Source: Acidobacteriota bacterium
GTDB taxonomy: Bacteria; Acidobacteriota; UBA6911
Assembly: GCA_023265215.1 (NCBI GenBank)
Contig: JAHFUH010000387.1
Coordinates: 1-5,595 of the forward strand
Length of the DNA: 5,595 nt
Direction: 5' to 3'
The position numbers were made by a program, and so were the translations under genes. The notes under the pieces were generated by a model. That model did not search any database and was not told the DNA's origin. It worked only from the letters and a program-made list of their open reading frames with translations. Below, piece after piece: positions 1 through 5,595 of this stretch (position 1 is the stretch's first letter; each line of letters begins with the position of its first letter).

Positions 1-10
1 GCGCACATCG

Positions 11-114
11 GGAATTTCCGAATTAATCAAAGAGCTGCAGCGACTTGTAGGTTTTTTGGCAAACATATCTGGTAGTCGTGAATATGTGCCGGCGAGGACG
101 CCGGCGCTCCCAGG
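11..114 (+). repeat. REPIN-like dispersed repeat, copy 1 (core plus right arm; left arm would lie outside the window)
   Basis: This stretch aligns almost base for base with 3793-3896 further along the window: both contain AATTAATCAAAGAGCTGC, then GGTTTTTTGGC or GGTTTTTGGCG, ATCTGGTA, GTGAATAT or ATGAATAT, and end in a GCCGGCG-rich arm. The right arm at 88-105 is a perfect 7-bp stem with a 4-base loop (GCCGGCG AGGA CGCCGGC), followed by GCTCCCAGG. By the offset between copies (3782 bases), the matching left arm would lie just before position 1, so the element is probably cut by the window edge rather than truly truncated. A minus-strand reading frame crosses it, but I treat that as repeat sequence rather than a gene. 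No transposase is visible, so this is a non-autonomous repeat at most. Confidence 0.8.
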
Positions 115-173
115 CGCTGTACTTTTTGCCTTTTGAGTCCCACTTCCGATTGCACTCCTCCAGGAATGTAAAA

Positions 174-202
174 TTGACGGTTGGGTGAAGTGGCCGTAAA
201 AT
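174..202 (+). promoter_or_regulatory. Predicted sigma70-type promoter for uvrA
   Basis: TTGACG at 174-179 and TAAAAT at 197-202 each match the -35 (TTGACA) and -10 (TATAAT) consensus at five of six positions, and the spacer is exactly 17 bases. Transcription would start near 209, giving a leader of only about 12 bases before the ATG at 221. I saw no LexA-type operator (neither CTGT-N8-ACAG nor a GAAC-type palindrome) around it, so there is no sequence support for SOS control. This is pattern matching only. Confidence 0.5.
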
Positions 203-203
203 G

Positions 204-208
204 AAGGA
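204..208 (+). promoter_or_regulatory. Candidate ribosome binding site for uvrA (AAGGA)
   Basis: AAGGA lies 12 bases before the uvrA ATG, a rather long spacing. It also sits immediately after the predicted -10 box, so if transcription starts near 209 the site would not be in the mRNA. Either the message starts further upstream or uvrA is translated from a very short leader. The start itself is secure from the protein N-terminus. Confidence 0.35.
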
Positions 209-220
209 TTTGGTCCATTC

Positions 221-3010
221 ATGCTAGATAAGATAGCTATACGCGGCGCGCGCCAACACAACCTGAAAAACATCAGCCTGGACATCCCGCGGCAGAAACT
301 GACGGTAATCACCGGCCTCTCAGGTTCCGGCAAGTCTACCCTGGCCTTCGATACGATTTATGCGGAGGGTCAGCGCCGCTACATTGAATCGCTCTCGGTA
401 TATGCTCGCCAGTTCCTCGAAAGAATGGAAAAGCCTGAAGTCGACAGCGCCGAAGGGCTTTCGCCTGCCATCAGCATTGAGCAAAAAACCACCAGTCTGA
501 GTCCCCGATCAACAGTTGGAACAGTGACGGAGATTTACGATTATATGCGCTTGCTGTTCGCTTCGGTTGGCAAGCCCCACTGCCATATCTGCGGCAAGCC
601 GATCTCTCACCAGAGTATTGACCAAATTGTAGATCTGATTGTGAATTATCCCGAGGGGGCTCGGGTCATCATCTTGGCGCCGGTTATTCGCGACCGGAAA
701 GGTGAATTCAAGAAGCTCTTCGAAAAATATTTAAAAAAGGGTTACTTGCGGGCACGAATTGACGGCAAGATCTGCGAACTTGAAGACGAGATCCGGCTGG
801 CAAAGACGCGCAATCACACAATTGAAGTGATTATCGACCGGATCCTGATCAAGCCGGGAATTCGAAGGCGTTTGGAAATGTCCGTGAAAGCGGCTCTGGA
901 ACTGGCCGAAGGGCTTGTCACAGTCGCAGCGCTGGATATCGAAGAAAGGCTTTTCTCGGAGCGCCAGGCTTGTATTGATTGCGGGGTCAGCATCCCTACG
1001 CTCGAACCCCGCTCGTTTTCATTCAATTCTAAATATGGAGCCTGCCCCAAGTGCAGCGGGATGGGGACGCAGTGGGTTTTTAATCCGGAATGCCTTACCG
1101 TTGACTCTGGCGAACCTATAGGTTCGCTCAGGTTTCCCATAGAGTTGCCGCATGTAGCCGGCTTCCTCCATGATTCTCTGATTGGCATCGCCCGGAAATT
1201 CAAAATTGATAAGGCGACTCCTTTTGAAAGCCTTCCGGTCAAAGCACTGGAGGCTTTTTTCCTCCAGGTGGCCGCGAGGCTCGAAGCGATGCGCGCCGAT
1301 GAAGAGAATCCGCGGATCCGCGAGGAAATCGAAAAGCTCTTTTCCACACAAAACTGCCCTGCTTGCAATGGGTCGCGGCTGCGGCTCGAAAGCCGGTCTG
1401 TAAAGGTCAATAATCTTGCCATATCCGACTATGCGCGCCTCTCTCTTGAGGATGCTCAAAAAGCCTTTGGAGAAATCAACCTGGCGCCCAGGGAAACAAT
1501 AATAGCCGGCCAGATTCTGAGGGAAATCTGCGACAGAATGGAGTTCCTCTTGAATGTAGGAGTTGGATATCTCACGCTCGACCGGCCTGCCTCAACTTTA
1601 TCTGGCGGAGAAGGGCAGAGGATAAGGCTTGCGACACAGATCGGATCCAAGCTTCGAGGTGTGCTCTATGTTCTTGACGAGCCATCGATAGGCCTTCATC
1701 CAAGGGACAATCGCCGGTTGCTCAACACGCTGGCGGATCTGAGGGATATGGGCAATACGGTCCTTGTTGTTGAACACGATGAAGAAACGATGCGTAGCGC
1801 CGATCACATTGTCGACTTGGGTCCGGGAGGCGGACGTTTCGGCGGAGAAATTGTTGCAGAGGGTAGCATCGAAGATGTGATGCAAGCCCCGGATTCGATA
1901 ACCGGAAAATATTTAAAGGGCGTGCTTAGCATCGAGTGTCCCAAAATCCGGCGGGCCAGCAACGGAAAAACACTTGTTATCAAGGGGGCACAGCACAATA
2001 ACTTGAAGAATCTTGTCGTGGAGTTTCCGCTTGGGCTGTTTATATGCGTTACGGGAGTTTCCGGCGCGGGAAAATCATCCCTCGTCAATGACATACTTTT
2101 CAAAGCGCTTTCCCGCAAATTGCACCGGGCGATAACTAGCGCGGGACTGCACGGCGAAATTCTGGGGATGGAGCATCTGGACAAGGTTATTGAAATCGAT
2201 CAATCGCCCATAGGAAGGACGCCGCGCTCCAATCCCGCCACCTACTCCGGGCTGTTCACACCCATAAGGGAGCTTTTCGCCTTGCTTCCGGAATCCCGCA
2301 TTCGTGGCTACAAGGCTGGAAGGTTCAGCTTCAATGTAAAAGGAGGTAGATGCGAGGATTGCCAGGGGGATGGATTGCGCCGCATTGAAATGAGTTTTTT
2401 GCCGGATGTGCATGTTCTGTGCGAAACCTGCCAGGGGAAACGCTATAACAGAGAAACGCTCTCGGTAAAATACAAGGGTTATTCGATAGCGGATCTCCTT
2501 GAAATGAATATCAGCGATGCTTATGCCCTGCTGGAAAATATTCCTCCAATTGCCCAGAAACTTCAAACTTTGAATGATGTCGGGCTTGGTTACGTTCAGC
2601 TCGGTCAGTCGTCGACCACTCTTTCCGGCGGAGAAGCGCAGAGAGTAAAACTAGCGAAAGAGCTGAGCCGGCGCGCGACCGGCCGCACTCTCTACATTCT
2701 GGACGAGCCGACCACCGGACTGCATTTTGACGATGTCAAGAAGCTGCTCGACATTCTGAACAGTCTGGTAGATCTCGGAAATACGGTGGTAGTGATCGAG
2801 CATAACTTGGATGTAATCAAAATGGCAGATCGAATCATTGACCTTGGTCCGGAAGGTGGAGATCGCGGGGGAAGGATAGTGGCCACAGGCACACCTGAGC
2901 AGGTGGCACGGCAGGACGAATCGGCAACAGGCCAGGCCTTGCGCCGCGTGCTTTTTTCAGCCGTCAGCTCTCAGCCATCAGCCGTCAGCAAAAAAACACA
3001 GTCAAAATAG
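221..3010 (+). CDS. uvrA: UvrABC system protein A (excision nuclease ATPase subunit)
   Basis: UvrA is the damage-recognition ATPase of cytoplasmic nucleotide excision repair; as a dimer it loads UvrB at DNA lesions. The 929-residue protein, close to the usual 940 or so, has the full tandem ABC layout. Module I has Walker A GLSGSGKST (32-40), a CxxC pair at 121/124, a zinc module C251/C254/C275/C278, a further CxxC at 379/382, signature LSGGEGQR (460-467), Walker B VLDEPSIGLH (484-493) and switch H519. Module II has Walker A GVSGAGKSS (612-620), a zinc module C711/C714/C734/C737, signature LSGGEAQR (801-808), Walker B ILDEPTTGLH (826-835) and switch H861. The start fits the family N-terminus (IRGARQHNLKNI). 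The family-like C-terminus ends near RRVL (911); residues from about 912 to 929 are low-complexity and encoded by a repeat. No frameshift or lost key residue was found. Confidence 0.98.
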   Translation: MLDKIAIRGARQHNLKNISLDIPRQKLTVITGLSGSGKSTLAFDTIYAEGQRRYIESLSVYARQFLERMEKPEVDSAEGLSPAISIEQKTTSLSPRSTVGTVTEIYDYMRLLFASVGKPHCHICGKPISHQSIDQIVDLIVNYPEGARVIILAPVIRDRKGEFKKLFEKYLKKGYLRARIDGKICELEDEIRLAKTRNHTIEVIIDRILIKPGIRRRLEMSVKAALELAEGLVTVAALDIEERLFSERQACIDCGVSIPTLEPRSFSFNSKYGACPKCSGMGTQWVFNPECLTVDSGEPIGSLRFPIELPHVAGFLHDSLIGIARKFKIDKATPFESLPVKALEAFFLQVAARLEAMRADEENPRIREEIEKLFSTQNCPACNGSRLRLESRSVKVNNLAISDYARLSLEDAQKAFGEINLAPRETIIAGQILREICDRMEFLLNVGVGYLTLDRPASTLSGGEGQRIRLATQIGSKLRGVLYVLDEPSIGLHPRDNRRLLNTLADLRDMGNTVLVVEHDEETMRSADHIVDLGPGGGRFGGEIVAEGSIEDVMQAPDSITGKYLKGVLSIECPKIRRASNGKTLVIKGAQHNNLKNLVVEFPLGLFICVTGVSGAGKSSLVNDILFKALSRKLHRAITSAGLHGEILGMEHLDKVIEIDQSPIGRTPRSNPATYSGLFTPIRELFALLPESRIRGYKAGRFSFNVKGGRCEDCQGDGLRRIEMSFLPDVHVLCETCQGKRYNRETLSVKYKGYSIADLLEMNISDAYALLENIPPIAQKLQTLNDVGLGYVQLGQSSTTLSGGEAQRVKLAKELSRRATGRTLYILDEPTTGLHFDDVKKLLDILNSLVDLGNTVVVIEHNLDVIKMADRIIDLGPEGGDRGGRIVATGTPEQVARQDESATGQALRRVLFSAVSSQPSAVSKKTQSK

Positions 3011-3046
3011 GTTTTGCTGAAGGCTGAAAGCTGATTGCTGAGAGCT
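2957..3046. repeat. TCAGC-rich imperfect inverted repeat spanning the uvrA 3' end and the uvrA-queE gap
   Basis: The left arm (2966-2989) begins AGCTCTCAGCCATCAG. The right arm (3016-3046), read on the minus strand, begins AGCTCTCAGCAATCAG, with one mismatch over 16 bases and looser pairing beyond because of a short insertion in one arm. The arms are separated by an A/T-rich loop of about 26 bases (2990-3015). The 12-base word TCAGCCGTCAGC also occurs twice directly, at 2957 and 2978, a 21-base period. The left arm is inside the uvrA reading frame and the right arm ends 11 bases before the queE ATG. Only TTTT follows the stem, so I do not call it an intrinsic terminator, although it could fold in RNA. 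Confidence 0.75.
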
Positions 3047-3057
3047 TTTAACAGACT

Positions 3058-3696
3058 ATGAGAATTAACGAAATATTTTACAGCATACAGGGCGAGTCTA
3101 CATTTGCAGGCCTGCCGTGTGTCTTTATCAGACTGACGGGATGCAATCTGCGGTGCAGCTATTGTGACACGGAATATGCCTTCAACGAAGGCAAGGAGAT
3201 GTCCATCCCCGAAATTATTCAGGCAATTGAGGTTTTTCCCGCCCGCACGGCTCTGGTCACCGGCGGGGAACCAATGCTGCAGAAATCGGTTCATGAACTG
3301 TTTCGAAATCTGCTCGAAAGAAATTATACCGTCCTGCTCGAAACGGGTGGGCAGATGCCGTTGTCGGATGTCGATCCGCGAGTGCACAAAATCATGGATT
3401 TCAAATGTCCTTCCAGCGGCATGGAGGCTCATAATGATTTTGAAAACGTTCGTTGCCTGACGCCCGATGACGAACTGAAATTTGTGATTGGGGATCGGCG
3501 CGATTTCGAATGGGCCTGTGATATCGTCCGCAGATACGAGCTTGCTTCCCGCGTGAGAGCGGTTCTTTTTTCTCCGGTTTTTAATAAACTTGCTTATCCA
3601 GACCTGGCAAATTGGGTTTTAAACTGCGGGTTTCCTGCTCGCATCCAGATTCAATTGCAAAAAATCATCTGGCCGGACATGCAGCGCGGGGTTTGA
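3058..3696 (+). CDS. queE: 7-carboxy-7-deazaguanine synthase (radical SAM)
   Basis: QueE converts 6-carboxytetrahydropterin to 7-carboxy-7-deazaguanine on the route to preQ0 and queuosine, using a [4Fe-4S] cluster, SAM and Mg2+ in the cytoplasm. The 212-residue protein is typical in size. It opens with INEIFYSIQGESTFAGLP (3-20), the usual QueE N-terminus, then has the cluster motif CNLRCSYCDT with C29, C33 and C36. The spacing is CX3CX2C, as in Bacillus-type QueE, rather than the long-loop CX14CX2C form known from Burkholderia. The SAM-contacting TGGEP is at 68-72, ETGG at 95-98, DFKCPSSG at 114-121 and a QLQKIIW tail at 199-205. No strong ribosome site precedes the ATG; the nearest purine run, GAGAG, is the end of the upstream repeat. 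No queC, queD or folE partner is visible here, so substrate supply must be encoded elsewhere. Confidence 0.95.
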   Translation: MRINEIFYSIQGESTFAGLPCVFIRLTGCNLRCSYCDTEYAFNEGKEMSIPEIIQAIEVFPARTALVTGGEPMLQKSVHELFRNLLERNYTVLLETGGQMPLSDVDPRVHKIMDFKCPSSGMEAHNDFENVRCLTPDDELKFVIGDRRDFEWACDIVRRYELASRVRAVLFSPVFNKLAYPDLANWVLNCGFPARIQIQLQKIIWPDMQRGV

Positions 3697-3703
3697 TGAA
3701 AAA

Positions 3704-3976
3704 GAAGCCAGAAGCCGGAATCCGGAAGAATAACGAGAACCAGAGCGCCCTGGGAGCGCCGGCGTCCTCGCCGGCAAACAGATGAGCAAACCGGGATTCC
3801 CGAATTAATCAAAGAGCTGCGACGACATGTGTGGTTTTTGGCGAACAAATCTGGTACTCATGAATATATGCCGGCGGGACGCCGGCGTTCCCAGGGCCCG
3901 GGCAAGATGTAGCGCTCCAACAGATGTCGGAACAATTAAGAAATTCAGGCTTCCGGCTCCTGGCTTCCGGCTTCAA
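3704..3976. repeat. Outer inverted GAAGCC-type repeat pair bracketing the REPIN-like element
   Basis: The left arm at about 3704-3731 reads GAAGCCAGAAGCCGGAATCC. The right arm at about 3943-3976, on the minus strand, reads GAAGCCGGAAGCCAGGAGCC. They are clearly related but imperfect inverted copies, and each arm contains tandem GAAGCC units. The pair surrounds the element at 3748-3896, so the queE to radical-SAM gap is a nested repeat structure with little ordinary intergenic sequence left. The right arm is open in the frame of the downstream gene and encodes a stretch resembling SGFRLLASGFKFF, which I consider non-native. Confidence 0.65.
3748..3896. repeat. REPIN/MITE-like palindromic element, copy 2 (both arms present)
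   Basis: Two arms of 27-28 bases in inverted orientation bound a core of about 94 bases. The left arm at 3748-3775 holds GCCGGCG TCCT CGCCGGC (3758-3775); the right arm at 3870-3896 holds GCCGGCG GGA CGCCGGC (3870-3886). Each arm is itself a 7-bp hairpin, and the two arms are inverse copies that continue into CCCTGGGA or TCCCAGGG outside the hairpins. Just inside, ATGAG (3782) and CTCAT (3858) extend the pairing. The core matches 11-87. Paired inverted REP hairpins are the definition of a REPIN, usually mobilised in trans by a RAYT (Y1 transposase); none is encoded here. It carries no credible gene. Confidence 0.75.
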
Positions 3977-3986
3977 GTTTTTTCCT

Positions 3987-5468
3987 ATGCTTTCCTGGAA
4001 TCTTATAACTAAAGTACGTCAAAGAGTGACTGAGGAGCAAGGAACGTTGCATACGCCTGCGTCCCTCAGAGTTGCTCTTTGCTATCCTTCTTCCTACTCT
4101 GTTGGAATGAGCTCGCTTGGTTTTCAGACAATTTATCGGGAAATCCATCTTCACCCCGGGGCGGGCGCCGAGCGGGCTTTTCTTCCTGAGGAACCGGGCG
4201 AGTATAGGAAAAATCGAACGCCGGTATTTACCTATGAAAGCGAAACGCCGATTTACGATTTTCCCATAGTGGCATTCTCAATAGCGTACGAATTAGAGTT
4301 GCCGGGCCTTCTAGAAATTTTGGATTTGAGCGGCATTCCTTTGTTAAGAGAGGACCGCACCGATAAAAATCCGCTGGTCCTGGTCGGCGGTCCATTGACC
4401 AATTCCAATCCTGCTCCGCTCGCTCCATTCGCCGACATAATATTCTTGGGGGAAGGTGAGGAACTGATTCACGAATTTCTGGATGCCGCGGCCGGTATGA
4501 ACAGAAATGAAATGCTGGCTCATTTCTCCGCCCGCCGTGGATGCTATGTTCCGGGAATGACGCCAGATTATCCTGCCATCGCAAAAGTTGAGGACACCCG
4601 CCTTCCGGCCCATTCTCAAATACTCACACAGCACACTGTTCTGGCTTCGATGTTTCTCATAGAACCTGAACGGGGCTGCTCGCGGGGATGCACTTATTGT
4701 GTTATGCGGTGCACAACCAACGGCGGGATGAGACTGGTGTCTCCCGAGAAGGTGCTTTCCCTGATTCCGGACAACGCCCGCCGGGTCGGGCTGGTCGGGG
4801 CCTCGGTTACGGATCATCCCAAAATCAGAGAAATAGTTGCGAAAATCGTGGCGAGCGGCCGTGAAATCGGAATATCGAGCCTTCGAGCGGATCGACTCAA
4901 CGAGGAACTTGTGAATCTCCTTGCACAAGGAGGATACCGGACTCTCACTACAGCTTCCGACGGCGCTTCCGAACGGATGCGCCGTGTTGTTGATCGAAAG
5001 ACGACGGAGGCCCACCTTATTCGAGCCGCCGAACTGGCGAGAAATGCCCGGTTGCAGCGATTAAAATTGTATGAGATGGTTGGTTTGCCCGGAGAAACGG
5101 TCGATGATATCGATGAATTGATACGGTTTTCTCTTGAGCTCGCGAAAATAACCCCGCTCTCTTTGGGTATTTCACCATTTGTAGCAAAGCGAAACACTCC
5201 ATTGGACGGGGCGCCTTTTGAGCCGATTCCTTCGCTCGATCGGAAGCTGTCGAGAATCAGATCAGGATTGAAAGAGAAGGTTGAAGTGAAACCAAGTTCA
5301 GCACGCTGGGCCTGGGTGGAGTACATGCTGGCACAAGGAGGAGAAGATGCTGGAATTGCCGCCATGCACGCATGGCGGGCAGGAGGCAGCTTCTCGTCAT
5401 GGAAACGGGCGTTTATGACTCATGAGGTGAAAACTTTCATGCGCCGGCCGGTCCCCGACGGTCGCTAA
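3987..5468 (+). CDS. Radical SAM protein with TIGR03960-like architecture, reaction unknown
   Basis: A cytoplasmic radical SAM enzyme of 493 residues from the chosen start. The N-terminal part is the Rossmann-like domain found in B12-binding-type radical SAM proteins: VALCYPSSYSVGMSSLGFQ (29-47), LVGGPLTNSNPAPL (132-145) and FLGEGEE (153-159). I see no DxHxxG cobalamin motif, so B12 binding is doubtful. The cluster motif is CSRGCTYC with C231, C235 and C238, followed by an extra C242. The barrel shows SSLRADRL (297-304), DGASERMR (325-332) and KLYEMVGLPGET (360-371), and the tail has the W/GG/W pattern of the TIGR03960 group. That resemblance is from memory, and DGAS replaces the APEAG-like segment I expect there. 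An in-frame ATG at 3924 would add 21 residues, but these are encoded by the repeat array, so I prefer 3987, where family-like sequence begins. No clear ribosome site precedes either start. Confidence 0.85.
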   Translation: MLSWNLITKVRQRVTEEQGTLHTPASLRVALCYPSSYSVGMSSLGFQTIYREIHLHPGAGAERAFLPEEPGEYRKNRTPVFTYESETPIYDFPIVAFSIAYELELPGLLEILDLSGIPLLREDRTDKNPLVLVGGPLTNSNPAPLAPFADIIFLGEGEELIHEFLDAAAGMNRNEMLAHFSARRGCYVPGMTPDYPAIAKVEDTRLPAHSQILTQHTVLASMFLIEPERGCSRGCTYCVMRCTTNGGMRLVSPEKVLSLIPDNARRVGLVGASVTDHPKIREIVAKIVASGREIGISSLRADRLNEELVNLLAQGGYRTLTTASDGASERMRRVVDRKTTEAHLIRAAELARNARLQRLKLYEMVGLPGETVDDIDELIRFSLELAKITPLSLGISPFVAKRNTPLDGAPFEPIPSLDRKLSRIRSGLKEKVEVKPSSARWAWVEYMLAQGGEDAGIAAMHAWRAGGSFSSWKRAFMTHEVKTFMRRPVPDGR

Positions 5469-5478
5469 AGAAGTGCCT

Positions 5479-5595
5479 ATGCCAAAAAAAACAGAATGGG
5501 AAAGTTCTTATTTCCGGAGCTGTGCAGGTTTAATGCTATTTGTCTGGATGCTCCCGGCTGTTTCTGTCCGGAGTGGCGAACAGAAATCTTCTCTT
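5479..5595 (+). CDS. Probable exported protein, N-terminal fragment (runs off window end)
   Basis: An open frame starts at ATG 5479, 10 bases after the radical SAM stop codon, and continues uninterrupted for 39 codons to the window edge. The product begins MPKKTEW, has arginine at 13, then a hydrophobic stretch CAGLMLFVWMLPAVSV (15-30), followed by polar sequence RSGEQKSSL. This is the pattern of a Sec signal peptide or an N-terminal membrane anchor; cleavage would probably fall near 27-31. C15 precedes rather than follows the hydrophobic core, so it is not a lipobox cysteine. The tight spacing suggests co-transcription with the radical SAM gene. AAGAAG at 5468-5473 could be a weak ribosome site. 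The mature protein is not in the window, so no function can be assigned. Confidence 0.6.
   Translation, partial: MPKKTEWESSYFRSCAGLMLFVWMLPAVSVRSGEQKSSL

Noticed and set aside
27..218. Minus-strand 63-residue reading frame upstream of uvrA
   Set aside because: Its C-terminal half is translation of the dispersed repeat and the rest overlaps the predicted uvrA promoter; no domain or ribosome site supports it.
120..220. LexA/SOS box upstream of uvrA
   Set aside because: I looked for CTGT-N8-ACAG and GAAC-type palindromes around the promoter and found none.
2966..3050. Intrinsic terminator after uvrA
   Set aside because: A stem-loop is possible, but it is imperfect, has a large loop and is followed by only four T residues, so it is listed as a repeat only.
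2971..3432. Minus-strand 153-residue frame antisense to queE
   Set aside because: It is a shadow of queE plus the inverted TCAGC repeat; queE on the + strand has every family motif.
3651..3848. Minus-strand 65-residue frame over the queE 3' end and the REPIN-like element
   Set aside because: It is mostly repeat translation, its end overlaps queE, and it resembles no protein I know.
3704..3976. CRISPR array or tandem repeat locus
   Set aside because: The repeated units are inverted and nested, not regularly spaced direct repeats with unique spacers, and no cas gene is present.
4344..5015. Long minus-strand frame (223 residues) antisense to the radical SAM gene
   Set aside because: No recognisable domain; the + strand frame contains clear radical SAM motifs over the same bases.

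Overview
The window reads as a bacterial chromosomal segment with all recognisable genes on the + strand: uvrA (nucleotide excision repair), queE (7-carboxy-7-deazaguanine synthase, queuosine pathway), a radical SAM protein of unassigned reaction, and the first 39 codons of a probable secreted protein. By eye the base composition is moderately GC-rich and the three large genes look alike. No gene names a phylum. The gaps carry dense repeats containing the GCCGGCG-loop-CGCCGGC motif and TCAGC/GAAGCC arrays. From memory, such repeats are common in Acidobacteriota and some other large soil or sediment genomes, so Acidobacteriota is a weak guess only.

Layout: positions 1-220 hold a repeat copy cut by the window edge, then a good sigma70-type promoter (TTGACG-17-TAAAAT) just upstream of uvrA. 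uvrA (221-3010) is complete, with both ABC modules and zinc modules intact. Its last 18 or so codons run into an inverted, TCAGC-rich repeat that fills the short gap to queE (3058-3696). The 290-base gap between queE and the radical SAM gene is almost entirely repeat: an outer inverted GAAGCC array encloses a 149-base REPIN-like element whose centre matches the repeat at the window start. The radical SAM gene most likely runs 3987-5468. It is followed after 10 bases by the secreted-protein gene, which continues past the window end.

Functionally the genes are not an obvious pathway. UvrA is the damage-sensing ATPase of UvrABC. QueE is a tailoring enzyme for a tRNA-modification precursor. The third gene is a [4Fe-4S]/SAM enzyme with an N-terminal domain of the kind seen in the TIGR03960-type/B12-binding-like radical SAM group. 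They may share transcription, since they have the same strand and no convincing terminator was seen, but the repeat-filled gaps make this uncertain. The most unusual content is the repeats: two copies of one mobile-looking palindromic element, and two repeat arrays that have entered or could enter reading frames at gene ends.
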